Assembly: GCF_001482365.1 (NCBI RefSeq)
Contig: NZ_CP013254.1
Coordinates: forward strand, 434,001 to 498,000
Origin: Kocuria flava
Lineage (GTDB): Bacteria > Actinomycetota > Actinomycetes > Actinomycetales > Micrococcaceae
Direction of reading: 5' to 3'
Length of the DNA: 64,000 nt
Shown here piece after piece: positions 33,117 through 41,339 of the stretch. The notes below the pieces were generated by a model, which saw nothing but the letters and a program-made list of their open reading frames with translations, searched no databases and was not told where the DNA came from. The translations under genes were made by a program, and so were the position numbers. The stretch's first letter is position 1. Each line of letters begins with the position of its first letter.

Positions 33117-34037
33117 ATGGAACCCGTCATCGAGGTCCGCAACCTCACGAAGCGCTACAAGGACAAGCTCGCCCTCGACGACGTCAGCTTCGACGTCCAG
33201 CAGGACACCATCTACGGGTTCCTGGGACGCAACGGCGCCGGGAAGACCACCACGATGTCGATCCTCACCGCGCAGAACCTCGCCACCAGCGGCGAGGTGC
33301 GCGTGTTCGGCGAGCACCCCTACGAGAACCCCCGCGTGCTGAGCCGGATGTGCTTCGTGCGCGAGGGCCAGAAGTACCCCGACGACGCCACGCCGCGCCA
33401 CGCCTTCGCCGCCGCCCGGATGTTCTTCCCGCGGTGGGACCAGGAGCTCGCCGAGGCGCTGGTCGAGGACTTCCAGCTGCCCCTCAAGCGCTGCATCAAG
33501 AAGCTCTCACGCGGCCAGCTCTCCGCCGTCGGCGTCGTCATCGGCCTGGCCTCCCGCGCGGAGATCACGTTCTTCGACGAGCCCTACCTCGGTCTCGACG
33601 CCGTCGCCCGTCAGACCTTCTACGACCGGCTGCTCACCGACTACGCGGAGCACCCGCGCACGGTGCTGCTCTCGAGCCACCTCATCGACGAGGTCGCGAA
33701 CCTCATCGAGCGGGTGCTCGTGATCGACGAGGGCCGGATCCTCATGGACGAGTCCACCGAGGAGGCCCGGGCCCAGGCCACCACCGTGGTCGGGGACGCC
33801 GCCGCGGTCGACCGCGCCGTCGGCGGCCGCGAGGTGATCCACCGCGAGCGCCTCGGGCGCGTGGCCTCCGTGACGTTCCTGGGCGCCCTCGACGACGCCG
33901 AGCGCGCCGCCCTCACCGCCGCCGGGCTGGACCTCGCGCCCGTCTCGCTGCAGCAGCTGATCGTGCGCCTCACCCAGCACCGCGCCCCCGGCCGCGGCAC
34001 CACCGCCGCGGCCGCCCAGGAAGGAGTCCTCCGATGA
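33117..34037 (+). CDS. ABC transporter ATP-binding protein
   Basis: A 306-residue ATPase with Walker A GRNGAGKTT (about residues 39-47), signature LSRGQLS, Walker B ITFFDEPYLGLD and the H-loop LLSSHLIDE. The C-terminal 80 residues are an extension typical of drug/antibiotic-type exporters. It would energise the membrane protein encoded next, whose start overlaps its stop (ATGA). Control by a YtrA-type repressor suggests induction by cell-envelope stress or a peptide antibiotic (inference). Confidence 0.9.
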   Translation: MEPVIEVRNLTKRYKDKLALDDVSFDVQQDTIYGFLGRNGAGKTTTMSILTAQNLATSGEVRVFGEHPYENPRVLSRMCFVREGQKYPDDATPRHAFAAARMFFPRWDQELAEALVEDFQLPLKRCIKKLSRGQLSAVGVVIGLASRAEITFFDEPYLGLDAVARQTFYDRLLTDYAEHPRTVLLSSHLIDEVANLIERVLVIDEGRILMDESTEEARAQATTVVGDAAAVDRAVGGREVIHRERLGRVASVTFLGALDDAERAALTAAGLDLAPVSLQQLIVRLTQHRAPGRGTTAAAAQEGVLR

Positions 34038-34768
34038 CCGCCCCGACCGCCGACCGCGCCCCTGCCGGCGGGCGGCACCGCACGCTCAACGTGGTGCGCC
34101 TGCAGTTCGTCAACGCGCAGACCTTCGTGTGGGTGCCGGCCCTGGTGCTCGGCGGCGCGTGGGTGCTCACCCTGCTCATCCACGCGATCATCCACAGCGC
34201 CGGCGGCACGGACCCCAAGTACGGCGGCGGCTCGCAGGCCCCGCTGTGGTACTTCCTGGTCATCGGCGTCCAGGCCATGACCATGACCTTCCCCTTCTCC
34301 CAGGCGATGAGCCTGACCCGCCGGGAGTTCTACGTCGGCTCCCTCGCCGCCGCGGCGGTCAGCGCGCTCGGGATGTCCCTGGCGTTCGTGCTGCTGGGGC
34401 TGGTCGAGCAGGCCACGGACGGGTACGGGTTCAACGGCTACTTCGCCTACCTCGACTGGGTCTGGGCGGACGGGCCGCTGGCCGCGGGCCTGACGTACTT
34501 CGTGCTGACGATGCTGTTCTTCATCGTCGGCTTCTGGTTCGCGACCGTCTTCAAGCGCTTCGGCACCGCGGTCCTCGTGCTGGTGCTGCTCGCGATCGGC
34601 CTGGCGCTGATCGGGGTGGTCGCGTTGATCACCTGGCAGCAGGCGTGGCCGCAGGTCGGGCAGTGGCTCGCCGGGGCCGGCGCCCTGGGCCTGACGATGT
34701 GGGGCATCGGCCTGAGCGCGCTGCTCGCCGCCGGCTCCTACCTCACCCTGCGGAGGATGCCCGCCTGA
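34034..34768 (+). CDS. ABC transporter permease
   Basis: A 244-residue membrane protein with six hydrophobic segments, the partner of the preceding ATPase. No family name is obvious from the sequence; the arrangement and a 4-bp ATGA overlap support the role. An ordinary hydrophilic N-terminus of about 25 residues precedes the first helix (FVWVPALVLGGAWVLTLLIH). A strong hairpin at 34834-34872 ends the operon. Confidence 0.82.
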   Translation: MTAPTADRAPAGGRHRTLNVVRLQFVNAQTFVWVPALVLGGAWVLTLLIHAIIHSAGGTDPKYGGGSQAPLWYFLVIGVQAMTMTFPFSQAMSLTRREFYVGSLAAAAVSALGMSLAFVLLGLVEQATDGYGFNGYFAYLDWVWADGPLAAGLTYFVLTMLFFIVGFWFATVFKRFGTAVLVLVLLAIGLALIGVVALITWQQAWPQVGQWLAGAGALGLTMWGIGLSALLAAGSYLTLRRMPA

Positions 34769-34833
34769 GGCGTCCGACCCGGCGGACCCTCTGACTCGGG
34801 CCGCCCGCCGCGAGAACTTCTCGACGCACCGAG

Positions 34834-34872
34834 CGCCGCCGGCGGGGACGACCACCGTCCCCGCCGGTGGCG
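34834..34872 (+). terminator. hairpin after the GntR-ABC operon
   Basis: A 17-bp stem with one mismatch (CGCCGCCGGCGGGGACG against CGTCCCCGCCGGTGGCG) and an ACCAC loop, 66 bp after the permease stop. Confidence 0.6.
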
Positions 34873-35026
34873 TTCCCGGGCAGGCGCGCCCGGTGGGCCG
34901 GCCGATCCGGGGAGCGCAGGGAGATCCGGTTAGAGTACGCCGTAGCTCGCCGGCGTCGCCGTCGACACCCGGCCGGCGGCGCACCGAGGGCACGGCCCGG
35001 GTGGCCTCGACGGAAGGACGACGCAC

Positions 35027-36586
35027 ATGCTCGACCTGCTCTGGGGCATCGGCGGGATGATCGTGATCATCGCCATCGCCCTCCTCTTCTCGGTGGACCG
35101 CCGCAGGATCCGCTTCCGCACCGTGGCCCTGGCGCTGGCCCTGCAGGTGGGCTTCGGGGTGCTCGTGCTCTACGTCCCGGCCGGACGGGTTGCGCTCGAG
35201 ACCGTCACCCGCGGTGTCCAGGCCGTGATCAACGCCTCCGGGGCTGGGATCGACTTCCTCTTCGGCCCGGTCCTGCCCGAGGAGGGCTCTGTCTTCGCCT
35301 TCCAGGTGCTGCCGGTGATCGTGTTCTTCGCGGCCCTGACCTCGGTGCTCTACCACCTGGGCGTCCTGCAGTGGGTCGTGAAGATCATCGGCGGCGGGCT
35401 GGCGAAGCTGCTGGGCACCTCCACGCCGGAGTCGATGAACGCGGCCGCCAACATCTTCGTCGGCCAGACCGAGGCGCCGCTGGTCATCCGCCCCTATGTG
35501 GCCGCGATGTCCCGCTCGGAACTGTTCGCCGTGATGTGCGGCGGGCTGGCGACCGTGGCCGGCTCGGTGCTCGTGGGCTACTCCCTGCTGGGCGCGCCGC
35601 TCGAGTACCTCATCGCCGCCTCGTTCATGGCCGCACCGGCCGCGCTGCTCATGGCCAAGCTCCTCGTACCCTCCGGGGCGCTCGAGGACGCCCCGGCCTC
35701 CGCGGACGGAGCCGACGACGACGGAGCACGCCCCGGCGCCGGCGGTCCGGCGCAGGAGGACGAGGAGCGGACGGGTCGCCGCGGCGTTCGGCAGTGGCTG
35801 GCCGGCGGCGCCCGGCGCGGGGCGACTTCCTACGCCGCCCTCGAGCTCACCCGCCGCCCGGACGCCCCCGCCGCGGAGCGCACGGATGCCGGCCGCGGTG
35901 CTGCCGGTTCCCCCGCCGCCGCCCGTCCCGGCGACGCCGCGGGGGCCGCCGGCACCGACCGCCCCGGGGATGCCGGAGGGACGGCCGGCGCCGGAGCGCC
36001 CGACCATGCCACCCGCACGCCGGGCGGCGAACCGGTCCCCGCGACCGGCGCGGCGGGCGAGGACGACGAGCCGGCCAACGTCATCGACGCCGCCGCCCGC
36101 GGCGCGTCCGACGGGCTGAGCCTGGCCCTCAACGTCGGGGCGATGCTCATCGCCTTCATCTCGCTCATCGCGCTCGTCAACGTCGTCCTCGGCGCGGTCG
36201 GCGGGCTGTTCGGGCTCGAGGCGCTGACCCTGGAGCAGCTCTTCGGGTACGTCTTCGCCCCGGTGATGTTCGCGGTCGGGGTGCCCTGGGCCGAGGCCCT
36301 GGACGCCGGCAGCTTCCTCGGCCAGAAGCTCGTGCTCAACGAGTTCGTCGCGTTCGCCGACTTCGCCCCGCAGATCGAGGACTACTCCCCCAAGGCCCAG
36401 GCCATCGTCACCTTCGCCCTGACCGGCTTCGCGAACTTCGGGTCCCTGGCGATCCTCCTGGGCGGCCTCGGCGGCATCGCCCCGAGCCGCCGCGCGGACA
36501 TCGCCCGGCTCGGCCTGCTCTCCGTGCTCGGGGGCACGCTGGCCAACCTCATGAGCGCCACGATCGCGGGCATGCTCATCGGCTGA
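35027..36586 (+). CDS. concentrative nucleoside transporter (NupC family) with large insertion
   Basis: A 519-residue CNT-family nucleoside:cation symporter. Hallmarks are NIFVGQTEAPLVIRPY (re-entrant hairpin), MCGGLATVAGSVLVGY, and in the C-half FLGQKLVLNEFVAFADF and LTGFANFGSLAILLGGL. Normal family members are about 400 residues; here roughly 128 extra residues (about 222-349) lie between the two conserved halves. They are rich in Ala, Gly, Pro and Asp with no hydrophobic segment, so they form a long flexible loop. The reading frame stays open and resumes exactly at NVIDAAARGASDG. GGAAGGACG precedes the ATG; a TAGAGT box lies about 90 bp upstream. Confidence 0.88.
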   Translation: MLDLLWGIGGMIVIIAIALLFSVDRRRIRFRTVALALALQVGFGVLVLYVPAGRVALETVTRGVQAVINASGAGIDFLFGPVLPEEGSVFAFQVLPVIVFFAALTSVLYHLGVLQWVVKIIGGGLAKLLGTSTPESMNAAANIFVGQTEAPLVIRPYVAAMSRSELFAVMCGGLATVAGSVLVGYSLLGAPLEYLIAASFMAAPAALLMAKLLVPSGALEDAPASADGADDDGARPGAGGPAQEDEERTGRRGVRQWLAGGARRGATSYAALELTRRPDAPAAERTDAGRGAAGSPAAARPGDAAGAAGTDRPGDAGGTAGAGAPDHATRTPGGEPVPATGAAGEDDEPANVIDAAARGASDGLSLALNVGAMLIAFISLIALVNVVLGAVGGLFGLEALTLEQLFGYVFAPVMFAVGVPWAEALDAGSFLGQKLVLNEFVAFADFAPQIEDYSPKAQAIVTFALTGFANFGSLAILLGGLGGIAPSRRADIARLGLLSVLGGTLANLMSATIAGMLIG

Positions 36587-36596
36587 CCGGCCGCGA

Positions 36597-37673
36597 TCAG
36601 CCCCCGTCCTCCCCGAGCACGTGGCCGCGCTGCTCCGCGCAGAACTCCGCCTCGGCCGGCTCGGGGCGGTCCTGGCCGTTGAGCAGCCGGTGCCACAGCG
36701 GGTAGTAGGCGGGCAGCTGCGAGGCCTTCGTGATCCGGTCGCGGGCCTCCTGCGGCAGCTCGAGCTCGGCGGCGTCGAGGTCCTCCTGCAGGTGCTCGAA
36801 GCGCCGGGCGGCGATCACGGTCCCGGCGATGCCGGGGCGGCCGAGGATCCAGGAGATGACCACCTGCGGGATCGTCCACCCCAGCTCGCGGGCGATCCCG
36901 TCGAAGAGCTCGATGAGGTCGTAGGCACGCTCGCGGTCCACCACGTGGGGCTCGGGCCAGCCGGTGCCCTGGCGGGTGTCGGCCGGGGTCTCCGCGTCGC
37001 GGCGGACCTTGCCGTTGAGCAGGCCCTCGCCGAGGGGGCTCCAGCCGAAGGTCGCGACGCCGAGGTCCCGGGCGGCGGGGATGATCTCGTACTCGATCTC
37101 GCGGGCCTCGGGCGTGTAGTAGGCCTGGTGGGCGATCGGGCCCTCGAGCCCGGCGGCCCGGGCCTCGTAGACGGTCTTGGCCAGCTGCCACCCGTTGTAG
37201 TTGGACACGCCCCAGTACCGGATCTTCCCGGCCCGGATCAGCTCGTTGGCGGTCGCGATGGTCTCGGTGATCGGGGTCTGCCCGTCCCACTGGTGCAGGT
37301 AGAGCAGGTCGAGGTGGTCGGTCCGCAGCCGGCGCAGGCTGTCCTCGACCGCCCGGGTGACGTGGATGCGGCTCGCCCCGCCGTCGTTGGGGCCCGCCCC
37401 GGTGGGAGTCCGCGCCTTGGAGGTGAGCACGACGTCGTCGCGGCGCGCCCCCAGGATCTCGCCCAGGACCCGCTCGGCGTCGCCGGCGGAGTAGAGGTTG
37501 GCGGTGTCGATGAAGTTCACGCCGCGGGCGAGGACCTCGTCGAGCTGGCGGCGGGCCTCGTCGGGGCCGAGGCCGGCGATCTTCTCGAACCCCCCGCCGG
37601 AGCCGAAGGGGATGGTGCCCAGGGCCAGGCGCGAGACCATCAGGCCGGAACGGCCGAGTCGGGTGTACTCCAT
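36597..37673 (-). CDS. aldo/keto reductase
   Basis: A 358-residue (alpha/beta)8 NADPH-dependent oxidoreductase. The catalytic tetrad is recognisable: Asp and Tyr in NFIDTANLYSAGDAERVLG, Lys in DVVLTSKAR, His in DLLYLHQWDG. The start MEYTRLGRSGLMVSRLALGT is the family standard, and VSNYNGWQL and the cofactor-binding PLGEGLLNGK are present. It resembles YhdN/YajO-type reductases of broad aldehyde specificity. Convergent with the nucleoside transporter (10 bp gap); no further functional link. Confidence 0.88.
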   Translation of the reverse strand: MEYTRLGRSGLMVSRLALGTIPFGSGGGFEKIAGLGPDEARRQLDEVLARGVNFIDTANLYSAGDAERVLGEILGARRDDVVLTSKARTPTGAGPNDGGASRIHVTRAVEDSLRRLRTDHLDLLYLHQWDGQTPITETIATANELIRAGKIRYWGVSNYNGWQLAKTVYEARAAGLEGPIAHQAYYTPEAREIEYEIIPAARDLGVATFGWSPLGEGLLNGKVRRDAETPADTRQGTGWPEPHVVDRERAYDLIELFDGIARELGWTIPQVVISWILGRPGIAGTVIAARRFEHLQEDLDAAELELPQEARDRITKASQLPAYYPLWHRLLNGQDRPEPAEAEFCAEQRGHVLGEDGG

Positions 37674-37758
37674 GGGGTGCGGCTCCTCTGCTCGGGATCG
37701 GGAACGGGGCCGCTCCCGACCCTACGCCCCGACCCTCCGGCGCAGCAGGGCCCGGGGC

Positions 37759-38658
37759 TCAGGGGGCCGCGAGCAGCTCCTCGCGCATCTCCTCGACCGC
37801 CGCGCGCACCGCGCCCAGCACGGCCTGCACGGCGGGGCGGCGCAGCAGGTCGGTGCGGGAGACGACCCAGTAGGAGACGGGAAAGGTCAGCTCGTGGGGG
37901 AGCAGCCGCACGAGGTCCCCGCAGCGCTCGGCGAGGAAGCACGGCAGCAGCCCGACCCCGGCGCCGGCGCGGGTGAGCTCCACGTGCACGACCGACGACG
38001 TCGCCCCCACGGCCTGGCGCATCCGCGGGAAGCGCTCCAGCGGGGCGGTGAGCTCGGCGACGTCCTGCATGGACGGGACGAAGTAGACCAGCGGGTGCTC
38101 CTGGACGTCCTCGGGGTCCGTGATCGGGGCGTGGGAGATGAGGTAGGTCCGGGAGGCGTAGAGGCCCAGGGAGTAGTCGGCGAGGTGGAAGGCCTCCTTG
38201 CGCGAGACCTCGGGCCGGCCCACCACGACCTCGAGGTCGATGCCCACCGGGTTGGTCTGGGCCCGGCGGGCGGCGTTGATCATCTCGACCCGCACCCCGG
38301 GGTGGGCGTCGATGAGCCGGCGCACGGCCGCGCCCATCACCACCCCGCCAAAGCCGTCGGGGGTGATCATCCGCACCACCCCGCCCACGGCGTGCCCCCG
38401 GCCGCCGGGGCCCAGCGGCAGCGCGCCGAGGGCGAGCTCGACCTCCTCGCCGGCGGCCACGAACTCCCGGCCCAGCTCGGTGGGCTCCCACACGTCCCCG
38501 GAGCGCACGAGCAGCCGGGCGCCCACGGTGCGCTCGAGGCCGGCCACGCGCCGGGAGACGGTCGTGTGGCTGAGCCCGAGCGCCCCGGCGGCCGCGGCGT
38601 AGGAGCCGTGACGGACCACCGCGAGCAGCAGGAGCAGGTCGTCGGCACCGTGCGTCAC
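37759..38658 (-). CDS. LysR-family transcriptional regulator
   Basis: A 299-residue LysR regulator: helix-turn-helix at about residues 3-62 (GSYAAAAGALGLSHTTVSRRVAGLE) and an effector domain at about 90-295. GTG at 38658 was chosen, with GGAGGTGG upstream; the open frame continues to 38790 without a site. It is divergent from the MHS symporter-mmsBA operon over 187 bp. A perfect TGTGCA-N4-TGCACA box sits in that region and fits the T-N11-A LysR consensus, so it most likely controls that operon and itself. Confidence 0.87.
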   Translation of the reverse strand: MTHGADDLLLLLAVVRHGSYAAAAGALGLSHTTVSRRVAGLERTVGARLLVRSGDVWEPTELGREFVAAGEEVELALGALPLGPGGRGHAVGGVVRMITPDGFGGVVMGAAVRRLIDAHPGVRVEMINAARRAQTNPVGIDLEVVVGRPEVSRKEAFHLADYSLGLYASRTYLISHAPITDPEDVQEHPLVYFVPSMQDVAELTAPLERFPRMRQAVGATSSVVHVELTRAGAGVGLLPCFLAERCGDLVRLLPHELTFPVSYWVVSRTDLLRRPAVQAVLGAVRAAVEEMREELLAAP

Positions 38659-38727
38659 GGGGCCACCTCCGTCGTCGTCGGGCGCGGACAGTGCGGGACG
38701 TGGGCCGATGCACCTCTCCGCCGAGCA

Positions 38728-38743
38728 TGTGCAGTTTTGCACA
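38728..38743. promoter_or_regulatory. LysR-type operator
   Basis: TGTGCAGTTTTGCACA, a perfect 6-bp inverted repeat around GTTT (T-N11-A type), between the lysR gene (start 70 bp away) and the symporter gene (start 103 bp away). Confidence 0.55.
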
Positions 38744-38845
38744 GGCGACGCGAGCTCCTGGTCATTGTGACCGGGCTCACCGCGGACCACACTGGGGTCA
38801 GCATGTCGTGACGACCGTCACGCCGGACCGCCACAGGAGGGCGCC

Positions 38846-40243
38846 ATGAGCACTGAGGACCGGGTCGCCGCGAGCGCCGACCCCAACGACTCCCCCGAGA
38901 ACCGGGGCGGGCTGAAGAAGGTCGTCGCCGCCTCGATGGCCGGCACGGTCGTGGAGTGGTACGAGTTCTTCCTCTTCGCCACCGCCTCGACCCTGGTCTT
39001 CGGCCAGCTGTTCTTCGTCGACACCGGCAACCCGCTGGACGGCATCCTCAAGGCGTTCCTGATCTACGCGGTGGGCTTCATCGCCCGCCCGCTGGGCGGG
39101 ATCGTCTTCGGCCACTTCGGCGACAAGTACGGGCGCAAGCACCTGCTGCAGGTCTCGATCCTGATGGTCGGCATCGCCACGTTCCTCATGGGCTGCCTGC
39201 CCGGCTTCGACCAGGTGGGCTACTGGGCCCCGGCGATGCTCGTGGTCCTGCGCTTCGTGCAGGGCTTCGCGGTGGGCGGCGAGTGGGGCGGCGCGGTCCT
39301 GCTCGTGGCCGAGCACTCCCCCAACAAGGAGCGCGGCTTCTGGGCCTCGTGGCCGCAGGCGGCCGTGCCGCTGGGCAACCTGCTGGCGACCGTCGTGCTG
39401 CTGGTCCTGTCCTCCGTGCTCTCGGAGGAGGCGTTCCTGTCCTGGGGCTGGCGCGTGGGCTTCTGGCTGTCGATCATCATCGTGGCCATCGGCTACTACA
39501 TCCGCACCCACGTGACGGACGCGGCGATCTTCAAGGAGGCGCAGGAGGAGTTCGTCGAGGAGAAGAAGGCCGGCTACGGCGTGGGCGAGGTCTTCCGCCG
39601 CTACCCGCGCGGGGTGTTCGGCGCGATGGGCCTGCGCTTCGCGGAGAACATCCTCTACTACGTGGTGGTGACCTTCTCGATCACCTACCTCTCCACCCAG
39701 CGCGAGGTCGACACCAGCCGGATCCTGCTGCTGCTGCTCATCGCCCACGTCATCCACGCGATCACGGTGCCGATCGTCGGCCGCTTCACCGACCGGGTGG
39801 GCCGGCGCCCGATGTACGCGACCGGCGCGGTGCTGGGCGCGGTGTGGGGCTTCATCGCCTTCCCGATGTTCGACACCGACAACAGCTTCGTCATCCTCGC
39901 GGCCGTGACCCTGGGCCTGATGATCCACGCCCTGATGTACGCCGGGCAGCCGGCGATCATGGCCGAGATGTTCCCGACCCGGATGCGCTACTCCGGGGTC
40001 TCCCTGGGCTACCAGGTCACCTCGATCGTCGCCGGCTCGCTGGCCCCGATCATCGCCACCGCCCTGCTCCGCCAGTTCGGCACCTGGGTGCCGATCTCGG
40101 TCTACATCGCGATCGCCTGCGCGATCACCCTGGTCGCGGTGGTCACCCTCCGCGAGACCAAGGGGATCTCCCTGCAGGACGTCGACGCCGAGGACCGGCG
40201 CCGTCTCGCCGAGGAGCGCTCCGCGCGGGGGACCGGGGCCTGA
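38846..40243 (+). CDS. MHS-family (ShiA-like) metabolite:H+ symporter
   Basis: A 465-residue major facilitator of the metabolite:H+ symporter family with 12 membrane segments. Family hallmarks: ASMAGTVVEWYEFFLFATAS at the first helix, HFGDKYGRKHLL in loop 2-3, FVQGFAVGGEWGGAVLLVAEH in helix 4. Substrates in the family include shikimate, alpha-ketoglutarate, betaine and organic acids. Being first in an operon with mmsB and mmsA, it may import a branched-chain acid or hydroxyacid feeding valine degradation (inference). AGGAGG precedes the ATG; a LysR box is upstream. A 20-bp perfect hairpin follows. Confidence 0.88.
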   Translation: MSTEDRVAASADPNDSPENRGGLKKVVAASMAGTVVEWYEFFLFATASTLVFGQLFFVDTGNPLDGILKAFLIYAVGFIARPLGGIVFGHFGDKYGRKHLLQVSILMVGIATFLMGCLPGFDQVGYWAPAMLVVLRFVQGFAVGGEWGGAVLLVAEHSPNKERGFWASWPQAAVPLGNLLATVVLLVLSSVLSEEAFLSWGWRVGFWLSIIIVAIGYYIRTHVTDAAIFKEAQEEFVEEKKAGYGVGEVFRRYPRGVFGAMGLRFAENILYYVVVTFSITYLSTQREVDTSRILLLLLIAHVIHAITVPIVGRFTDRVGRRPMYATGAVLGAVWGFIAFPMFDTDNSFVILAAVTLGLMIHALMYAGQPAIMAEMFPTRMRYSGVSLGYQVTSIVAGSLAPIIATALLRQFGTWVPISVYIAIACAITLVAVVTLRETKGISLQDVDAEDRRRLAEERSARGTGA

Positions 40244-40264
40244 GCACCGCACACCCCGCACCGC

Positions 40265-40308
40265 CGCGCCCGTGGGCGGACCGGATCGCCGGTCCGCCCA
40301 CGGGCGCG
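40265..40308 (+). terminator. strong hairpin between the symporter and mmsB
   Basis: A perfect 20-bp stem (CGCGCCCGTGGGCGGACCGG and its complement) with loop ATCG, 21 bp after the symporter stop. It would end or attenuate transcription before mmsB, so mmsBA may have lower readthrough expression or their own promoter. Confidence 0.65.
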
Positions 40309-40379
40309 CGCCGTCGTCCCGGCTCCTTCCCGGCGCCGGGGACCCACCACTGCACACCGTCGAAAGGAAGTCCCCGACC

Positions 40380-41300
40380 ATGAGCACCATCGCCTGGATC
40401 GGCCTCGGCCACATGGGCAATCCGATGTCCGCGAACCTCGTGAAGGCCGGCCACACCGTGCGCGGCTACGACCTCAGCGAGCCCGCCCTGGCCGCCGCCC
40501 GGGACAACGGGGTGACGACCTGCGCCTCGATCGCCGAGACCCTCGAGGGCGCCGAGGTCGTCTTCACCATGCTGCCCAAGGGCGAGCACTCCCGGGCCGT
40601 GTACCTCGGCGAGGACGGCGTGCTCGCCCACGCCCCGAAGGACGCCCTGCTCATCGACAGCTCCACGATCGACGTCGAGACCGCCCTCGAGCTGCACGCC
40701 GCGGCCGAGGAGGCCGGCTTCCGCTTCGTGGACGCCCCCGTCTCGGGCGGGATCAGCGGCGCCGCGGCGGCCACCCTGACGTTCATGATCGGGGGCAGGC
40801 CCGACGACGTCGAGGCCGCCCGCGGGCACATCGAGCCCATGGCGCGCAAGATCGTGGCCACCGGCGAGGCCGGCACCGGCCAGGCCGCGAAGATCGTCAA
40901 CAACATGATGCTGTTCATCTGCCTCGAGGCCTGTGCCGAGGGCTCCGTGCTCGCCGACCGGCTGGGCCTGGACCCCCAGGTGTTCTGGGACATCGCCTCG
41001 GTGTCCTCCGGCAACTCCTGGGCCCTGCAGACCTGGTACCCCGTGCCCGGGATCGTCGACTCCGCCGCCGCCAACCACAACTTCGAGGCGACCTTCAGCG
41101 CCGCGCTCGCCGCCAAGGACGCCGGGCTGGCGCTGATGGCCGGTGAGCAGACCGGGGTGGACCTGCCCGCGGCGAAGCTCGTGGCCGAGCGGCTGCAGCG
41201 CCTGATCGACGAGGGGTACGCGGACAAGGACTGCTCCCTGATCACCAAGTACGCCGCGCCGGACGGGCGGATCCGGGGCTGGGACCCCGAGCAGGCCTGA
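40380..41300 (+). CDS. mmsB: 3-hydroxyisobutyrate dehydrogenase
   Basis: A 306-residue beta-hydroxyacid dehydrogenase oxidising 3-hydroxyisobutyrate to methylmalonate semialdehyde with NAD+ in valine catabolism. N-terminal Rossmann motif WIGLGHMGNPMSANLVKAG, substrate-binding FVDAPVSGGISGA, and the catalytic Lys in GQAAKIVNNMML are all present and in the usual spacing. AAAGGAAG lies upstream of the ATG at 40380. The next gene encodes the enzyme for the following step, which confirms the assignment. Confidence 0.93.
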   Translation: MSTIAWIGLGHMGNPMSANLVKAGHTVRGYDLSEPALAAARDNGVTTCASIAETLEGAEVVFTMLPKGEHSRAVYLGEDGVLAHAPKDALLIDSSTIDVETALELHAAAEEAGFRFVDAPVSGGISGAAAATLTFMIGGRPDDVEAARGHIEPMARKIVATGEAGTGQAAKIVNNMMLFICLEACAEGSVLADRLGLDPQVFWDIASVSSGNSWALQTWYPVPGIVDSAAANHNFEATFSAALAAKDAGLALMAGEQTGVDLPAAKLVAERLQRLIDEGYADKDCSLITKYAAPDGRIRGWDPEQA

Positions 41301-41339
41301 GCGGCACGACACCACCGAACACCACGAAGGAGAGCCACC

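Noticed and set aside
35690..36076. Insertion in the nucleoside transporter considered as a mobile element or frameshift artefact
   Set aside because: No terminal repeats or duplicated flanks, and both halves stay in the same frame.
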